64,000 nt of DNA from Endocalyx cinctus. Lineage: Eukaryota; Ascomycota; Sordariomycetes; Amphisphaeriales; Apiosporaceae. Positions 11,104 to 24,607 of this stretch are shown one piece after another. Where the stretch lies: positions 744,001-808,000 of the forward strand of contig BCKC01000009.1 in the NCBI GenBank assembly GCA_001600455.1, in the 5' to 3' direction. Each line of letters opens with the position of its first letter. The stretch's first letter is position 1. A program made the translations under genes and the position numbers. The notes beneath the pieces are model-generated. The model worked only from the letters and a program-made list of their open reading frames with translations. It made no database searches and was not told the origin of the DNA.

Positions 11104-14100
11104 ATCTTTTCTTTTTTCTTTTTTTTTTTAAGTGGTCGTCTGTCTAATGCTGTAACCCAATTCTATATTATATATTACACGCCAGATAAAATTAAAAAAA
11201 AAAAAAAGATAAGAGAAAAAAATATAATTTGTTCGCCAACTTGCTTGATCTAACAATCTAAACAGAATGCTTCACATTGACAAGATATTTATTTATATAA
11301 AAATCTGATTATAAAATATCTCATCGAATCAATCTCAGTATGATGTTGATTGGTAATGTATGTTAGAGCTCTCTTATGATTTTTTCCCCCGGCCGTTAAC
11401 TAAAGAAAAAAAAAACAATCCAATCCCCACCATTCACAATTCTTCTATCCCCTTTTTGACTCCAACTCCAACTCCAAATCCTGGTTAGGCCAACCCTAGC
11501 CATAGTCGGCCCCGTCCGATATAATGAGCTTCTTCTTGGGCTCCACTACGACAACGCCCGACACCTAGAAACGGCCGGAATTTACGTACTTCTATAGAAT
11601 TTGTAAAATCAACTCTTTTTTCCCCCCCTTTTGTAATTTCGAGTGAACCCAGCCGAACCATAAATAGCAACATACCGGTATTTATTGTGTGTGTAATCCG
11701 GAATTTACAACATAGATAGGTAAAATAACTCGCCGACCTGGACGGAAGAATAACGGGTTTGTCAGCACACGAACCCGGAAGCCCGGAAGAGATAGCGTGG
11801 TGGCACGCTTCTCGCGACTTCTCCCCCCCCTTTTTTTTACGGCCGCCACTTACATGCATGTAATCAACATATGATACTTTTTGTCCTTCTCGATGGCTCA
11901 GTATCTCGGGTATCTTACTTGTTCACAGATCGATTTTTCCCCATTGACTAATATCGACAAACTGGTGGCGTAGGGAGCAAGGTCTTTCACGATAGCAGGG
12001 CCGAAAACCCTTAATGCATCTTGCATTTTCTCGTGAAATTTTTCAGATTAGACAAATAGGTGTTTCTCGGTCGTATAGTTACTCTCTTTTTCTTCTATTC
12101 TAGTCCATTGAGGCAGGCATATAGATGTCAAATTTTGTGCTGAGACCTTGCTTTCCGGGTTGAAGTTAGGTATATATTGCATCTCCTATACAAGTGGACT
12201 GAGGGCAGTATCGAAGCTACAGGTCCGTAACCATTTATTGCAAGTGTTGCATGAGTTGAACTTGCAAGGCCTGAGAGGATAAAGGTTCTCGTTATTTTTA
12301 TGAATTTTGAATGAAAGTTCAGATGACCAGGGAGCTTCGAGGGCTGAAATAGAGGTACTATTAATAGAGATCAAAGGCATAAACGAAGCTCTCAACACGG
12401 AGCTCAGGCACGAGTTGTTTGGAAGGATGAAATGGATCAAATGCCGTCTATAAACAAAAAAAAAGAATAGTAGTAAGTATGATTCTTGAGTTACCATGAT
12501 TAACCCTGTACCGAACTAGAAAAGGGTGTTGGACGTATATGATAGATTGGGAATCTCTCTGACAAGGCGGATGTAAATAGTCAACATGAAAAAGTCATCA
12601 AGATATCGTAGGATAGGAGATCTGGAATCAAGGGCCAGTACAATCTATTTTTGTGAGAATTCGTTTTCTTTCCTATTTTATGGAGAGTCATACTGTATGC
12701 TGCATTGAGTGATATAAGACTGTAGTGTAGTTCGATTATAGAATATAGTTTATTAGGTGCTTTGGAAGCGCGATCTAGCCTGATCTATACTTCCCTAGAG
12801 AAGTAGTTGAATGAGACATATTTCTTATGGTCTACCTATTCACAACTTGCCCAAATATCAATAGGCAGATATTTTGAGGTCTCTCCTTTCTCCAGTGCAT
12901 TAAGCATATATGTGCAACTCTACGTGATCTCCTTGTAATTAAACGACCACGACATCTCAGATTTGCTTTCCCCACTCTACACACAAGGTGAGCATGCACA
13001 ATACCAAACTAAGAGCACGATAAATGATCGGTCCCAGAACTCCAAAGTCCTACTCAGTTAAACGACTAGATATCATGCAAATTTCATGATCATTCATCTC
13101 GTGAGGCAGATAAAGATCTCATCAAACACGAGGAATGACCTTCCTAAAGCAAGAGATGCCACGTTCGCCCATTCAAAAAGACCAAGATCACGCTGATGCG
13201 ACTCATTACGAGCTGAGATTTCCGCAAAATGTAAGAAGAGCCTAGCAGGGGAGCCCATCCACTCACTGCCTTCGAACGACCCTGTTTCTTCGCGAGAAGG
13301 ATGATGAAACCCAGGCAGAATATATATGAAAGGAGCTTTATCAGATGGCGCTAATGCTAACAGACCCACCCAGATATGCCAAGGTATTTTATCAGATCTC
13401 TTCCATAAGTTTGATTGGTGGACCAGCTTGGCACGGAGTTCGCGGGTTCGTTTGTTATTGCTCCATACACCGTGCTATGAGAGAGTGGATCTCTAAAGAC
13501 TCGTATCTCCGACATTTCATACTTGTTTTCCTTCAATTCCTAGGGGATAGAATTTTATAACCGCAATTGGCCTTTGAGAGGAACAACATTGGCTACCGTT
13601 TTACGAGTTCTCTGTGGGTGAAGATAATGTGGGAGATGGGCGACTTATAGGGTTCTTGCCTGAAGATGATATAGAGAGAAGAGCTCACTACCAAATACCG
13701 TAATAAATTAATAATGTCACTTTGAGAACGTTGAGAAGAACAAATTTCTCTCGGTTTCCGATGATGTCGGAGTTAAGACGCCGGTTCAGGTTCGCGTTCG
13801 GGGAGAATTGTGGAAACGTTGGTGATACATGGGGTGGAGCATGGGGTTAACGAAAATTAGCCTATTAATCCTACGTCCAGTGATATATTATGATAATATT
13901 TTGTAGATGAAGACTGGCGAGGTATGCCGATTCCGGCAACTGACCCCGTTCGTCTAAACTCGAAAGATGGATGAAGTGGGCCATCGATCCAGTAAGCCCT
14001 GCGAGTCCGGTTGAGCAATTCATCACTACATATACGTATACTATGTATGTGAGAGTGGGGTGAAATTGGAGCCTCCCCAGCGACGGGTGCTTGAAACATG

Positions 14101-14340
14101 ACAAAGCTAAGTCCTAAAGCTGTCCACTTTTTTATAATTGACCGAAGAGCGAGAAAATAAAAAGAGAGCATATATGAGCTTGTTTTTTTTTTTTTTTCTT
14201 GTCTTCGTTTCAAATGCTTAAACCGATTCTCGTGAAGTATGAGCATTAGTGCGGACAATTATTGCAATTTATTTTTTGTTACGCTGGTCCGAAGTGAAAT
14301 TTTGATAAGATTCTCACGTACAATAAGATAAAATAAGGCC
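11104..14340. other. Intergenic region, no gene recognised
   Basis: It separates the start of the hydrolase gene from the start of the MFS gene and so holds both promoters. Seen here: T-rich and A-rich tracts near 11110-11220, a C/T-rich patch near 11820-11840, and a poly(T) run at about 14183-14197 upstream of the transporter. The remaining open frames are short, overlap each other on both strands and show no domain. Confidence 0.55.
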
Positions 14341-16029
14341 ATGTCTGTTATACAAGAGAAAGATGTTCTCGTGCCGCCGGAAGGGCCCATGGAAAATGTC
14401 GTTACGGATCTCGCTTCCGTAGAGGGGAGTCGGTCAGAGGATGAAGAGCAACAAGATGATCGAGACCAGGAACGTCTCGAGAAGTTGAGGAAACAGTACG
14501 GTGTAGGTATAGTCACGCTAATCTCTCTTCTTGATCGGTTTCGGGTCTGATTTTCTCTTTTTTTACCCTTATCTAGGCCACGTGGGATGGTCCGGATGAC
14601 CCCGAGGACCCTTACAACTGGCCCGAATGGCGAAAGGTGGTTACCGGCATCATCCTATCTCTAGGACAACTCGTCACGCTCATGGCTGCCAGTATAACGG
14701 CGGCAGCACTTGACGATATCGCGGCGGACTTGCACATTAACGCAGAGACAACGCAAATCACATTCTCGAGCTACTTCTTAGGGTTGGCTTTCGGGCCGTT
14801 TATCATTGCGGCCATATCGGAGATGAACGGCCGTAAGATGATATGGATAGGTTCGAACATCTGGTTCATCATCTGGAATACACTCTCACCAGTAGGATAC
14901 TCGAGTGGGTTGATGATAGCGGGCAGGCTTCTGGCTGCAGTCGGTGCAGCCGCTGGCGTTACGGTTCGTTGATCCCGGTTTTTGCCCCCTCACAAGGAGG
15001 AATTGGAAAGGCTAACCTGTGAGACCACTTTGGCAACAGATTACTGGCCCGGTTATGGCCGATATGTTTCGGGCTAAAGACCGTGGCAAATCTCTAGCGA
15101 TCGCCTCCTTTCTTCCTTATCTAGGCCCCGCACTCGGTCCTATCATCGGCGGTCTCGTCGCCCAAGAACTTGAATGGCCATGGCTGTTTTACATCATCAG
15201 CATTTTCACTGCGGCTATCACGGCTTTAGGGGCCCTGGTTGTGAAAGAGTCGTACACCCCAGTCCTGCTGCGATATAAGGCCGCCCGTCTGGCTGAAGCG
15301 CCGGTTGATCCCTCGCTCAGCGCTTGGAAATGGAAATTCTGGCAGAACCTCTTCTCGAACCTCGCAGCAGGTCTTCGGCGCCCCATAGGGATGTTATTTC
15401 GACGACCTACGGTTCAGCTTGTAGTACTCGCCCAGGGAATCAATTTTGGCGTCTATTCGTTTTTGTTAGGCACGTACGCCACATTATGGATAGATAAATA
15501 CGGAGAGTCCGAGCTAGTTGCTAGCTTACACTATATAGCGATATCTCTTGGAGGGTTAATCGCAACTCAGGGTGGAGGCCGTCTCATGGATTTGGTTTAT
15601 CGACGTCTTTCCAAGCGACATGGCGAGGGTCGACCCGAATTTCGTGTGCCGTGTTTGGTACCCACTTTAGTACTCATGCCTCTTGGACTTTTCTGGTATG
15701 GCTGGACTGCTCAGCACCAAGTTTTCTGGGTAGTAGTGGACCTCGGAGCTATTTTCTTCTCTGTCGGTGCCTACATGCAGGGACAGGTATTGCTGGCATA
15801 CATTCTAGATGAGTTCGGCGAGCACGGCGCGTCAGCAAGTGCGGCCATGCGTGTGCTGTCATATATATTAGGTTTCGTCTTCCCAATTTTCGGACCGCAA
15901 CTATATGCTACACTTGGTTATGGATGGGGGAACAGTGTATTGGCCTTCATCACCATCGTGTTTGGGGTGCCTCTGACCGCCTGCTTATGGTTCTGGGGAG
16001 AGAAGATACGAGCGATAGGGAGGAAGTAG
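14341..16029 (+). CDS. MFS multidrug:H+ antiporter (DHA1-like), three exons
   Basis: The exons are 14341-14502, 14577-14963 and 15040-16029, giving 512 residues. Both introns are phase 0. The cytosolic N-terminus is acidic and ends in a DPEDPYNW motif typical of fungal DHA1 transporters. About twelve membrane segments follow. The loop 2-3 motif (EMNGRK) and the antiporter motif C (LGPALGPIIGG, about residues 211-221) are both present. The charged central loop sits between segments 6 and 7. The expected role is proton-driven export of small toxic compounds across the plasma membrane; the substrate cannot be told. No biosynthetic genes lie nearby, so this looks like an orphan transporter. The second intron starts with GTTCGT, an unusual donor. 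It is supported because the next in-frame codons are a stop and the join restores the family sequence GVTITGPV. Confidence 0.9.
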
Positions 16030-17122
16030 AACGAATGAAGTAATATTAATTCAAGCTGATTGAAACGTTGGAGGAAGCAGTATTATAGAAGAAAAGAAAA
16101 CGGAATTACGTGGAGCTTTTGGATGCTGATGATACCTATAAACTTATTACTGGGGAATTAGTGTAGTATCTAGGTCCATGTTAGACTATACTTGTCAAGG
16201 GTCATAGCATAATCCTATCAAATATCATCAATACCCCGTTAAATTTATGAACCTTTGAGAACTCTTATATAGAGTTTAAACAAGGTCGGAGAGAGCCCAG
16301 AGACAGTTAAGGTACTGCGAGGACGGCGTCGTCAAGGCTGAAAATGGGTTAGCTGAAACAGTATATTGTTAAGTCACATGTGAGAACAGTGACTCCGATA
16401 GGTGATGCATACAAAACCAGTTCCTCGACAACCTAGCAGCTTCATCAGTTTACTTCTCCAGCTTCGTTACAAATGAGACGCCAATCGTATTCTGGCTATG
16501 CTTTACAGCATTATTTTGGTCCTTAAGCATCCGGGGCGACTACGGCAGTGTCAAAAATGAAAATGCTGCCACAGGATTCATCTGATGAACATTCCTGGCG
16601 AAAGAGGAAGAAACCCAACATGAGGTCTCACAGTGTAATACATCAGTAAACGAAATGGTGATTTAGCGATGACACTCAAACGTAGTCACGGATATAATAA
16701 GGGAGCAGCCATCCATGGATGTAGATAAATAAATATGAAGACTCTTCTAATGTAAAGAGGTAGGTTAAACTACTCTGTACTTGCTAATAGAGTATAGTGT
16801 TAATAATTTTATGCACTGTACGTCGCTACTGTATACTGAAACTAAGTACCGGGGGCTTCGATGATAATACCAGCCACCACCGCCACAGTTTACAAGCATA
16901 AGCTTATGTAGCCTAGCATAGCTTCCTTGCTTGTAACGCGACACCTCAGGTTGCCTGAATAGTTGAAGGCTGAGAGAATCTCCAGGGAAGCTCCGTCAAA
17001 CAATTACACATTTTCCACCCACAACAAATCCATCACATCACGAAGCTTAAGAACACCTTTCTTAATTATTCATTTATAAACTCATATAGTTTCTTCAGCT
17101 CCTTCTTTCACAAAAATACAAC
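16030..17122. other. Intergenic region upstream of proteasome alpha7
   Basis: No gene recognised. It contains the 3' flank of the transporter and the promoter of the proteasome gene. I looked for the yeast Rpn4/PACE site (GGTGGCAAA, either strand) and did not find it. A palindromic TCACATGTGA lies at 16374-16383. Confidence 0.6.
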
Positions 17123-18221
17123 ATGGTATGCTTTAAGCCTCTTTTCTCTCTTTTAAAAAAGAGTCATCCTTCATTCCCAACCTGAACTTGGTGAAAGCTA
17201 ATTGATTCTCAACCCCCCTCCATAGACGTCCATAGGAACGGGTTATGATCTAGCCAACTCCATCTTCTCCCCCGATGGACGAAACTTCCAAGTCGAATAC
17301 GCCGTAAAAGCGGTAGAGAACGGCGGTACCTCGGTCGGCATTCGCTGCAAGGACGGCGTCGTCTTGGCCGTCGAGAAGGTCATCACCTCGAAGCTTTTGA
17401 AGCCCGGCGCCAACAAGAGAATCGCAACGGTTGATAGACATTTGGGCGTGGTAAGACCGAACCTTTCTATATATATACATATATTGCCCGCATACACTTA
17501 TCACATAAAATAAATCTTCCCCTCTCTAATCACTTTTTCTTTATAATGCTAGGTATACTCGGGCATGGTACCGGACGGACACCACTTCGTCGATCGAGCT
17601 CGGGACGAGGCCCGAGCATGGCGCGAAACCTTCAAGACACCGATCTCGACCTCGGACCTGGCCAGCCGCATGGGCGGCTACCTGCAAGCGTACACGCTGT
17701 ACCAGTCGGTACGGCCGTTCGGGATCACCGCCATCGTCGGAGGGTTCGACTCGGAGCTGGAGGCGCCCGTGGACGGCGAGGTCGGATCGGGCCCCTCGGT
17801 CGGCGCGGGCGGCAAGGTCGAGGGAGCCGAGCACGGCGGCCCGGCCCTGTACATGATCGAGCCGAGCGGCACCTACTGGGGCTACTACGGAGCCGCGACG
17901 GGGAAGGGCAGGCAGGCCGCTAAAGCAGAGCTCGAGAAGCTGAACCTGGCCGAGGGGAAGCTCGACCTCAAGGACGCCGTCAAGGAGGCCGCCCGGATCA
18001 TCTATATCGCCCAGCAGGACAATAAGGACAAGGACTTCGAGCTCGAGATGAGCTGGATCAGCCGCGCCGACGGTCCCACCAAGGGAAAGCACGTCGAGGT
18101 GCCCCAAGAGCTCCGGGAGGAGGCCGAGCGGTTAGCGAAGAAGGCCATCTCAGAAGACGACGAGGAAGACGAGGAAGAGGAAGAGGACGACGAGGAAGAG
18201 GATGATAAGATGGAGGAATAA
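17123..18221 (+). CDS. PRE10: 20S proteasome subunit alpha7 (PRE10/PSMA3), three exons
   Basis: The exons are 17123-17125, 17226-17450 and 17553-18221, giving 298 residues. The first exon is only the start codon. It is followed directly by GTATGC, and the acceptor at 17225 gives TSIGTGYD, the usual N-terminus of this subunit. The proteasome alpha signature (YD...FSP.GR..QVEYA) lies at residues 8-27. The alpha/beta fold continues through [20 protein letters not shown] and [12 protein letters not shown]. The C-terminus is a long run of Asp/Glu, typical of alpha7, which in other species is a target of casein kinase 2 and faces the cap. As an alpha subunit it has no catalytic Thr; it forms part of the outer ring that gates entry to the 20S core. 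The third exon is GC-rich. One difference from many relatives is the short Gly-rich insert around residues 150-165. Confidence 0.96.
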
Positions 18222-21200
18222 AGTTAAAAGGGTGACGTTGAAGGACAAAAATAAACAAGAAAAAAAGAACAATAAATAATTCAAGCGAGAAGCAAGCTTT
18301 GAAAGCAAAAGACAAATGCGGCAAATGCATTTGCATGCATGCATACATGTATAATATGACAATAACGTGTTCGTCGGCTTCAGGCTTTAGACGGCGGGGT
18401 CATAGATTTTATATTTTGTCGAGACAGTCACGACTTTGAGGAAAAGCAGCAATGGGGTCGAATTTATGATAATCATGATCTGAGATGAAACGCAGCCCGT
18501 ACTGAGAGATATTAGTGATATGGGATTGCCATCTTTATGTCCGATGACTTCCGTCTGGAGATCTCTCGGGTCATGATGTGACAAGAAAAACTACCATCCG
18601 CCCTCGCCATCTCCACAGAAAATGCATTACTTATATATCTTTATATGTGAATATACCAGCTACGGTGAAAAAGAGTGAGTGTCCACATATGGTTCAAGTT
18701 TAGGCGAATGATGTAGATTTTCACACCAGTTAACTCAACCTCGAGAGACTCCTCTAGAAGGAAATAAAAGGGGTACATATCATCATAGGGCAAATTACCG
18801 TGAGGATAGCATGCATGCACATATATAACTGCATAATCCTATCTGGTGGGCAGTAGTCTACTCTGGAGAAAACTTAATCAAGTCATCCCACAGCTCTTTA
18901 GCGAGTCCTTGTGAGGTTATTATCACCACCTCGCATTCCAAGACGGCGAAATAAGGAACGGTACGGTGATATATACCTAGCCATCTGGCGGCCCAGACTC
19001 TCCCTTTGACGTCTTATTACCGTTACTAGATCGTACTTTATTCAGTTTTGACGATTTATGAAATTGCATACCTATGCGGACGAGTCAGAAGATTCTTCTA
19101 CCGTTGCTAGCGACTTCTGACATAGCCGCGCCGCCACCGTTGACGCTATACCTCTCAACGAGTAACGGCGCTTGACACCATCCAACTAGGTAGTATCGAA
19201 TGCCGATTGATAAGAGGTATTAAGTTCGGTTCCTAATAGCGCTAAGTAGCCTTCCTTCGTCTTTCTCACCCATCTAGAATGTGAGGTGCATGTTATCAAC
19301 TTGGACACTATGAGATAACGGTGTAGAGTGATCGCCGTCGCCATCCTCTTCCGCATGAAACTGAAATAATTCCAGATAATCATAGATAGATCGCACATCA
19401 TTTAATATCAGATCGATACAACTTACTTCCCAGACCTATGTCATCCATATCATCTTGCCATTAAGATTTTAGTATGCCGCTTTCTCCTGCGGGCCATTTT
19501 CTAGATCAGGCAGACATGAGCTCTATGACAGGTTAGTGATTCAGTCATGATCATCAGTATTTTGATACTTACCAATTCGACGGACTTTCAAGCTGTCCGG
19601 TTCAATGTTTCGATAAACAGGACAGTGAGGATAAGCAGATAAGCATATATGAAAATAATGCGGTATAAGTCGGATCAGATTACTTTGACTGCCAGGGCAC
19701 AAGGCAAAGGATCTCACATCACCACACAACATATACCAAGCAAGTACTATGGAAGACTCAAACTAGCAAGGCAGCATAGCACACCCAGTTATCAAAGAGT
19801 AAATAAATAGAGTTATAGACTTACGCAAACGACATCGTCAAGCTTCTAAGCTCACTCACTCACTCACTCATGTCACGCAAATTTCTAAGACGAAACAAGA
19901 TATAATTGTGAATGCACTTTTTTTATTGTTTTTTTATGTTTGTGTTTTCTTATATAATCCAGCTTCATCAACAAGAGAAGTTGGCGAGTAGGAAGTGACC
20001 TAGGAAGCGTTTTGCGCCCTGTCGGAAATGGTATCACCCATCCATAAACCAGGGGAACATTGTTATCCTTGAGGCCATGTTCCTCTCGAAGAAAAAGTGC
20101 TGTGATGCATATGTGTGATCGCCAACATATATCAAGCAAACCAAACCGAGTCCCAGAAATAATGTGTGACGGCAGAAGAGAGAAGACTAATGTACAGGCA
20201 GGTAAAGGTTGGGGTGTGGTGCAGTAGGATGATCAAGCAAATGACTCCTACCAAAAAGAAAACCTCCCCGGGACAAAAGTGTTAATAAAGAGAATCAGCA
20301 AGTTTTTTCAGAAACCTCCTTTCTGGAAAGTTCATTCTTTTCCCAGCGTCCCCGTGTTCTCTCAACACAGGGAATATCGAAGCAAAGATGACAAATCCAT
20401 CCTTTCTGGGTTTCCACTTGCTACTCTCTTCACAATCTGCAATCAATCTGGTGCTAGGTAAAATAGTTTGCAACGCGATCCACAATCTTGCCATTCAAAC
20501 TCATCCTCTCTATCTTCTTCTACTTTATATCCCGCAACACTATTCGAATGATATTATGATATTCCGATGTCGAAAGGGTATTAGATAGTTCAGTATGTCG
20601 AGGCGGTGTTATAGGCGTGTTTATGGTCGATGCTAAGGAAAAGGTGTTGTTCAAACAGTAGGGGAATCAAGTTGTAGTGGTATATCAAACATCGGAAAAC
20701 GCCAAAAGACGGCCGGATCGCTCCGGACTTAGAAAGTAATTGAACAAGGTCGGTAGTAACTCCGCAGAGCAAAGAGAAGAAAGGATGAAAAAAAAAAGAG
20801 AAAAAGAGGAAATTTCGGCGGTGTGAGGGTTTCAACTTGGGAGGCCGATGATTGTACCAAGAAGAAAGTCGGTTCTTATGAGAACGGAACAAAACAGAAC
20901 AAAACAAAACAAAAAGGAGAAAAAAGAATATGTATTGCGATATGCAGGCCACGCTTATTTAGACATGAAGTGAAGAGAAATCAAGACGCCAGAGCAGATC
21001 GGATGCCAGATCCAAGATAGCTCAAGCAATGCAACCGACCGGTTTGATTTTATGCCAATGCTTGTCTAATGCCGAAATGAAGGGGTATAATGGAAAAGAA
21101 ACAAGTGGCTAGACTGACAGAGATCAGAAGTGGTATCAGGTTCGGGGGTTAAGTAGATACGTCCGTACTGCGGCGGTTGCTGTAGTGTACTGTATTTTTT

Positions 21201-21337
21201 AAACGAGTTGCTGGACTCTTTTGTATATTCAGGAGTGGCGAGCCATCGAAGCCGCCATCCGATTATTAGTTGATTAGGCATTAGTGTGTTGATATTATCT
21301 TGGGACACATAATCATTGGGAGCAGATCCAGAGCTGC
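18222..21337. other. Intergenic region, no gene recognised
   Basis: It lies between the 3' ends of the proteasome gene (+) and the cdc25 gene (-). It holds GCAT-rich sequence near 18322-18345, a (CTCA)5 microsatellite at 19851-19870 and A-rich sequence near 20885-20925. The short frames present show no signature. Confidence 0.6.
19851..19870. repeat. (CTCA)5 microsatellite
   Basis: Five perfect CTCA units in non-coding DNA. Confidence 0.9.
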
Positions 21338-23170
21338 TTAGTATGACGCCATGCGTCGTGCGGGTGAACGGCAGTCACCTAATATGGGTGAGTTCCCGAT
21401 CATCATCATAGGAGAGCCGTGCTCCACCAGCCGTCCTGGACAGGTGGGAGAGGAATCGACCATCGACTCTCTGGGTCCAAAAGCAAACGTCTTGGCCCGG
21501 CTCAATCCTTTGCGTCGCTGTTGAAGCTTACCGAGCTCGCGCTCGCACGTCTTGGTATGCTGTTCATCATCCATCTCAATGTAGGCTTGAGGATAGCATC
21601 GCTCCCGGTGCTGCTTGTAAAACTCACGATAACCACCTTCCAAGATGTATACTTCGGGGTAGGTTAGCCTTGGGTAGTGCTCAGCATTCACGTTCCGGTC
21701 TTCGGCACGAACAAGACGAGCCATGCTCGGGGCACGGTTTGCAGAGTATTCACAGTGGAACACCAAAACAGTTTTTCCCTCCATGGGGGACTGGAAAAGA
21801 TGTTGCTTCAAAAGTTCTCCGTTGTTGTAGTTGATAGCACCGTCAATATGTCCACCATCATACTCGTACTCAAACCGACAGTCAATGATGATCTTCTGAG
21901 TGTAATGTTCGCTAAATTTACCCTCTAGAAGATCAACGAATGTCTCCCGCGTAATTCTAGGAATATTGTCATCTTGTCCTTCAGGAAAGAAATGCGGCAA
22001 CACGGGGTCTTGAGGTTCTGCTTCTTCCACATCCATAACCGAGACCAAATTGCTGTGTGACGAGAGCTCAGCCTTTGCATTGGCAGTAGCAAGCTCGGCT
22101 GGGCCATCGAACATGCTGATGGAACGCCGGTACTGGCGACGGGGTCGGCCTATCTGCTGCGACGGTCGGCGCGAATGACAGGCGACGGGCGAGCCGTTTC
22201 GAATTCCAGTCAAACTCGCGAAATGAGGCTTCGGGCGGAACGGGCCAGTAGGGGAAGGGCTGTTAGCGGTCTGCGGTCGTCGCTCTTGCGGGGGGGAGTC
22301 AGCGAAGCAGTCTCCGGGGCTTATAGCGCCGGCAGAAGTAGGTCCGCCAAAGCGGAAAGACGAAAGCTGGTTCTCAGGATGTAAGCGGGTCAGCAGCGCA
22401 CTAGTTGAGTGTACTTTAGATCTAGTCAGCGACGGGCGTCGAAGGCCAAGTTTTCTGTGGCTGTAATCGGAACAATTAGTCACATGATTCAAACGAAGGG
22501 CTCGGTTAAAATGACTTACTTGATGAATGATTTAGGTGGTTCCAATGATGAGTGTCGGCTCATAGCTATAGGAGACTCAATCATCATTATCGAATCCTCG
22601 GGAGACTCTAAAGGTGTGGGTGTGGTGATCTGAATAGAAGCAAAAGCAGCATCTTTCAAAGGCAACGGCGAAATATCCATCGCGTCATGTAAAGGCACGG
22701 GAGAAGACGACGCCGGCAACGGGGGCGTTGTAATATATTCTACATTCGCATTAGTACAACTGCCCACTTCAGCTTCTTATCAAGAGTAGACCAAACTCTT
22801 ACCACGACCCTCATCACCAGTTCCCATCATGTTCGACGTGAACAGTGCCCGGCGTGGTGTCGGGAAATGTGGACTGCATTAGTCAAGGTAACTAGTCAGC
22901 AAGCTTGCACTCATCAAGTTACGTTAGGATCTGATCATACCTCGCTTCATTATCGATGCGAAAGTTTTGTGAAAGGTCAGCGGCTAAACTGGCGGTTGGG
23001 GAAGAACCACGGATTGACTTCAGATTAAAATAGTCCGGTCTTGACCGTTGTAGTTGCTCTCGGATGCTCAAGCCAGATCCGAACGGGTTTCCTGAACCAA
23101 GGTGAGGGTGAGCTCCCCAAGAGGGTGGGCCAGTCGGGTGCATGGCAGCTAAAGGTGAAGAAGCGTCCAT
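21338..23170 (-). CDS. cdc25: M-phase inducer phosphatase Cdc25/NimT, four exons
   Basis: The minus-strand exons are 23170-22941, 22873-22803, 22739-22520 and 22460-21338, giving 547 residues. The three introns are 67, 63 and 59 bp, and phases agree (2, 1, 2). The long N-terminus is Ser/Pro-rich regulatory sequence. It includes FPTPRRALFTSN, a motif shared by fungal Cdc25 proteins, made contiguous only by the first splice. The C-terminal rhodanese-like catalytic domain spans about residues 330-480. It has the DCRFEYEY strand (Asp367), the GGHIDGA motif and the active site HCEYSANR, with Cys410 as nucleophile and Arg416 binding phosphate. The enzyme removes inhibitory phosphates from Cdk1 and triggers entry to mitosis. 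The tail beyond the domain is basic and Ser-rich. Active-site residues are those usual for fungi, so activity is expected. Confidence 0.95.
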
Positions 23171-24543
23171 GTTGATGAGGATAAATGATTAGTCGAGAGG
23201 ATATGTGCTGATAACTATAATCCTCAATTGCTGTTGGTGAAATCGATCGTACGCCTAACGAATGGGGGGATATCGTCCCAACTAATGAATGTATCCTGCC
23301 ACTACTTTTTTTTTTCCTTTTTAGGTATCTTTTTTTTGTTTCTTCCTTTTCTTTTTTTCTATAACCAGTAAAACCCAGAGAAAAACAACGAAACACTCTG
23401 CTTTTTTTTCTTGGTAATAAAAACGACTGATTTTTAGGTGACCGGTAATTTTCTCGATAGACTGGTTTATCGTAGATAGACGCCAGGCTAACTCGGAGGG
23501 TATAACGGGAAATATAATCGAGAATCGGATGGTAATGTATTAAAGAGAAGTGTTCCTAAGTCTTATTAAAGATTAAAAGACGAATCAATACCGCTTTCCT
23601 ATGAACAATTCGAAGGTCAATTGGTGCCCGTTAGTGGTATTTGAGTAATTGGATTAGATATGATAATGATCACTAGAGGAATTGGATATTTTCTAAGAAG
23701 AGATAGATTAATTCAAATATGAAATCTAATGCTTCTCTCTCATATATATATCCTATTCTTCGGTAGTCTCGATTTATTATATCAAATCAATTAATACCAG
23801 CAGGAATAGTTAGACGCTTCGGTAATGTCGAACACACACGAAGTCTTAACCCCAAAAGACTTGTGATGCTATATGAATTGTCGAAAATGCGGCACCGGCT
23901 TGTGTAAGAGGAAAGGTTGTCGTCTTCACGGCTCGGCTGCAGAAGGAAGAAAGGAAAGACATGCAAAAGTAGAAGGGGAATATAAGCCTTTTGTTAAGGA
24001 ACGAAAAAGATACATGAGTACCTACGACGTGAGAAAGATCCACAGAAAACGACTGCAGCTGAAGGAGGGTAAAAAGGTACAAGTTAAGAAAACGATACTG
24101 TCAGGTACTGTGACCTACAGTAAAATGGCAGAAATGATAATGCTGGTACGCAGTCTCTCAGTACAGTGAAAAGAAAAAGTGGTACAGTGGGGTTTCATCT
24201 GGAACAAGTGCGCATGTAAAAGAAGCAGAACAAGTAACATGAACAAGGTTGGTGGGGAGCTGTAATTCTCGTCGCCAGGGCAATTTCAAAAATCGATGCA
24301 CCGTTGCCTGGGATCTTATGGGTTCTTTGGTAGCGCTCTGTAACCGCCAGGACCGGGATTAGAAGATGAAGAGGGGCTATTCCTTGGCCACTAACTTTTC
24401 AAGCTAGGACTTCATATAATGCTTGCTTTAGAAGCTATTATTTTACTTGCAGCGTAAAAAAATTAATATTCACTACTTCTCTGCCTGTCTACCCAGGTAC
24501 CTAGGTAGGTATTCTGTAGTGTACTATAAAATTCATTCATAAG

Positions 24544-24564
24544 AATAATAATAATAATAATAAT
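24544..24564. repeat. (AAT)n microsatellite
   Basis: About seven trinucleotide units, followed about 20 bp later by a 22-base poly(A) run at 24586-24607. Confidence 0.85.
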
Positions 24565-24585
24565 TAAAAGAGACCTGGAGCAAGC

Positions 24586-24607
24586 AAAAAAAAAAAAAAA
24601 AAAAAAA
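24586..24607. repeat. Poly(A) run of 22
   Basis: An uninterrupted A homopolymer in non-coding DNA. Length may be affected by sequencing. No upstream sequence resembling a retroposed transcript is visible. Confidence 0.85.

Noticed and set aside
23873..24169. 98-codon frame beginning with a Cys-rich segment (MNCRKCGTGLCKRKGC)
   Set aside because: No recognisable zinc-finger pattern beyond the first residues, a similar-sized frame on the other strand, and nothing to support expression.
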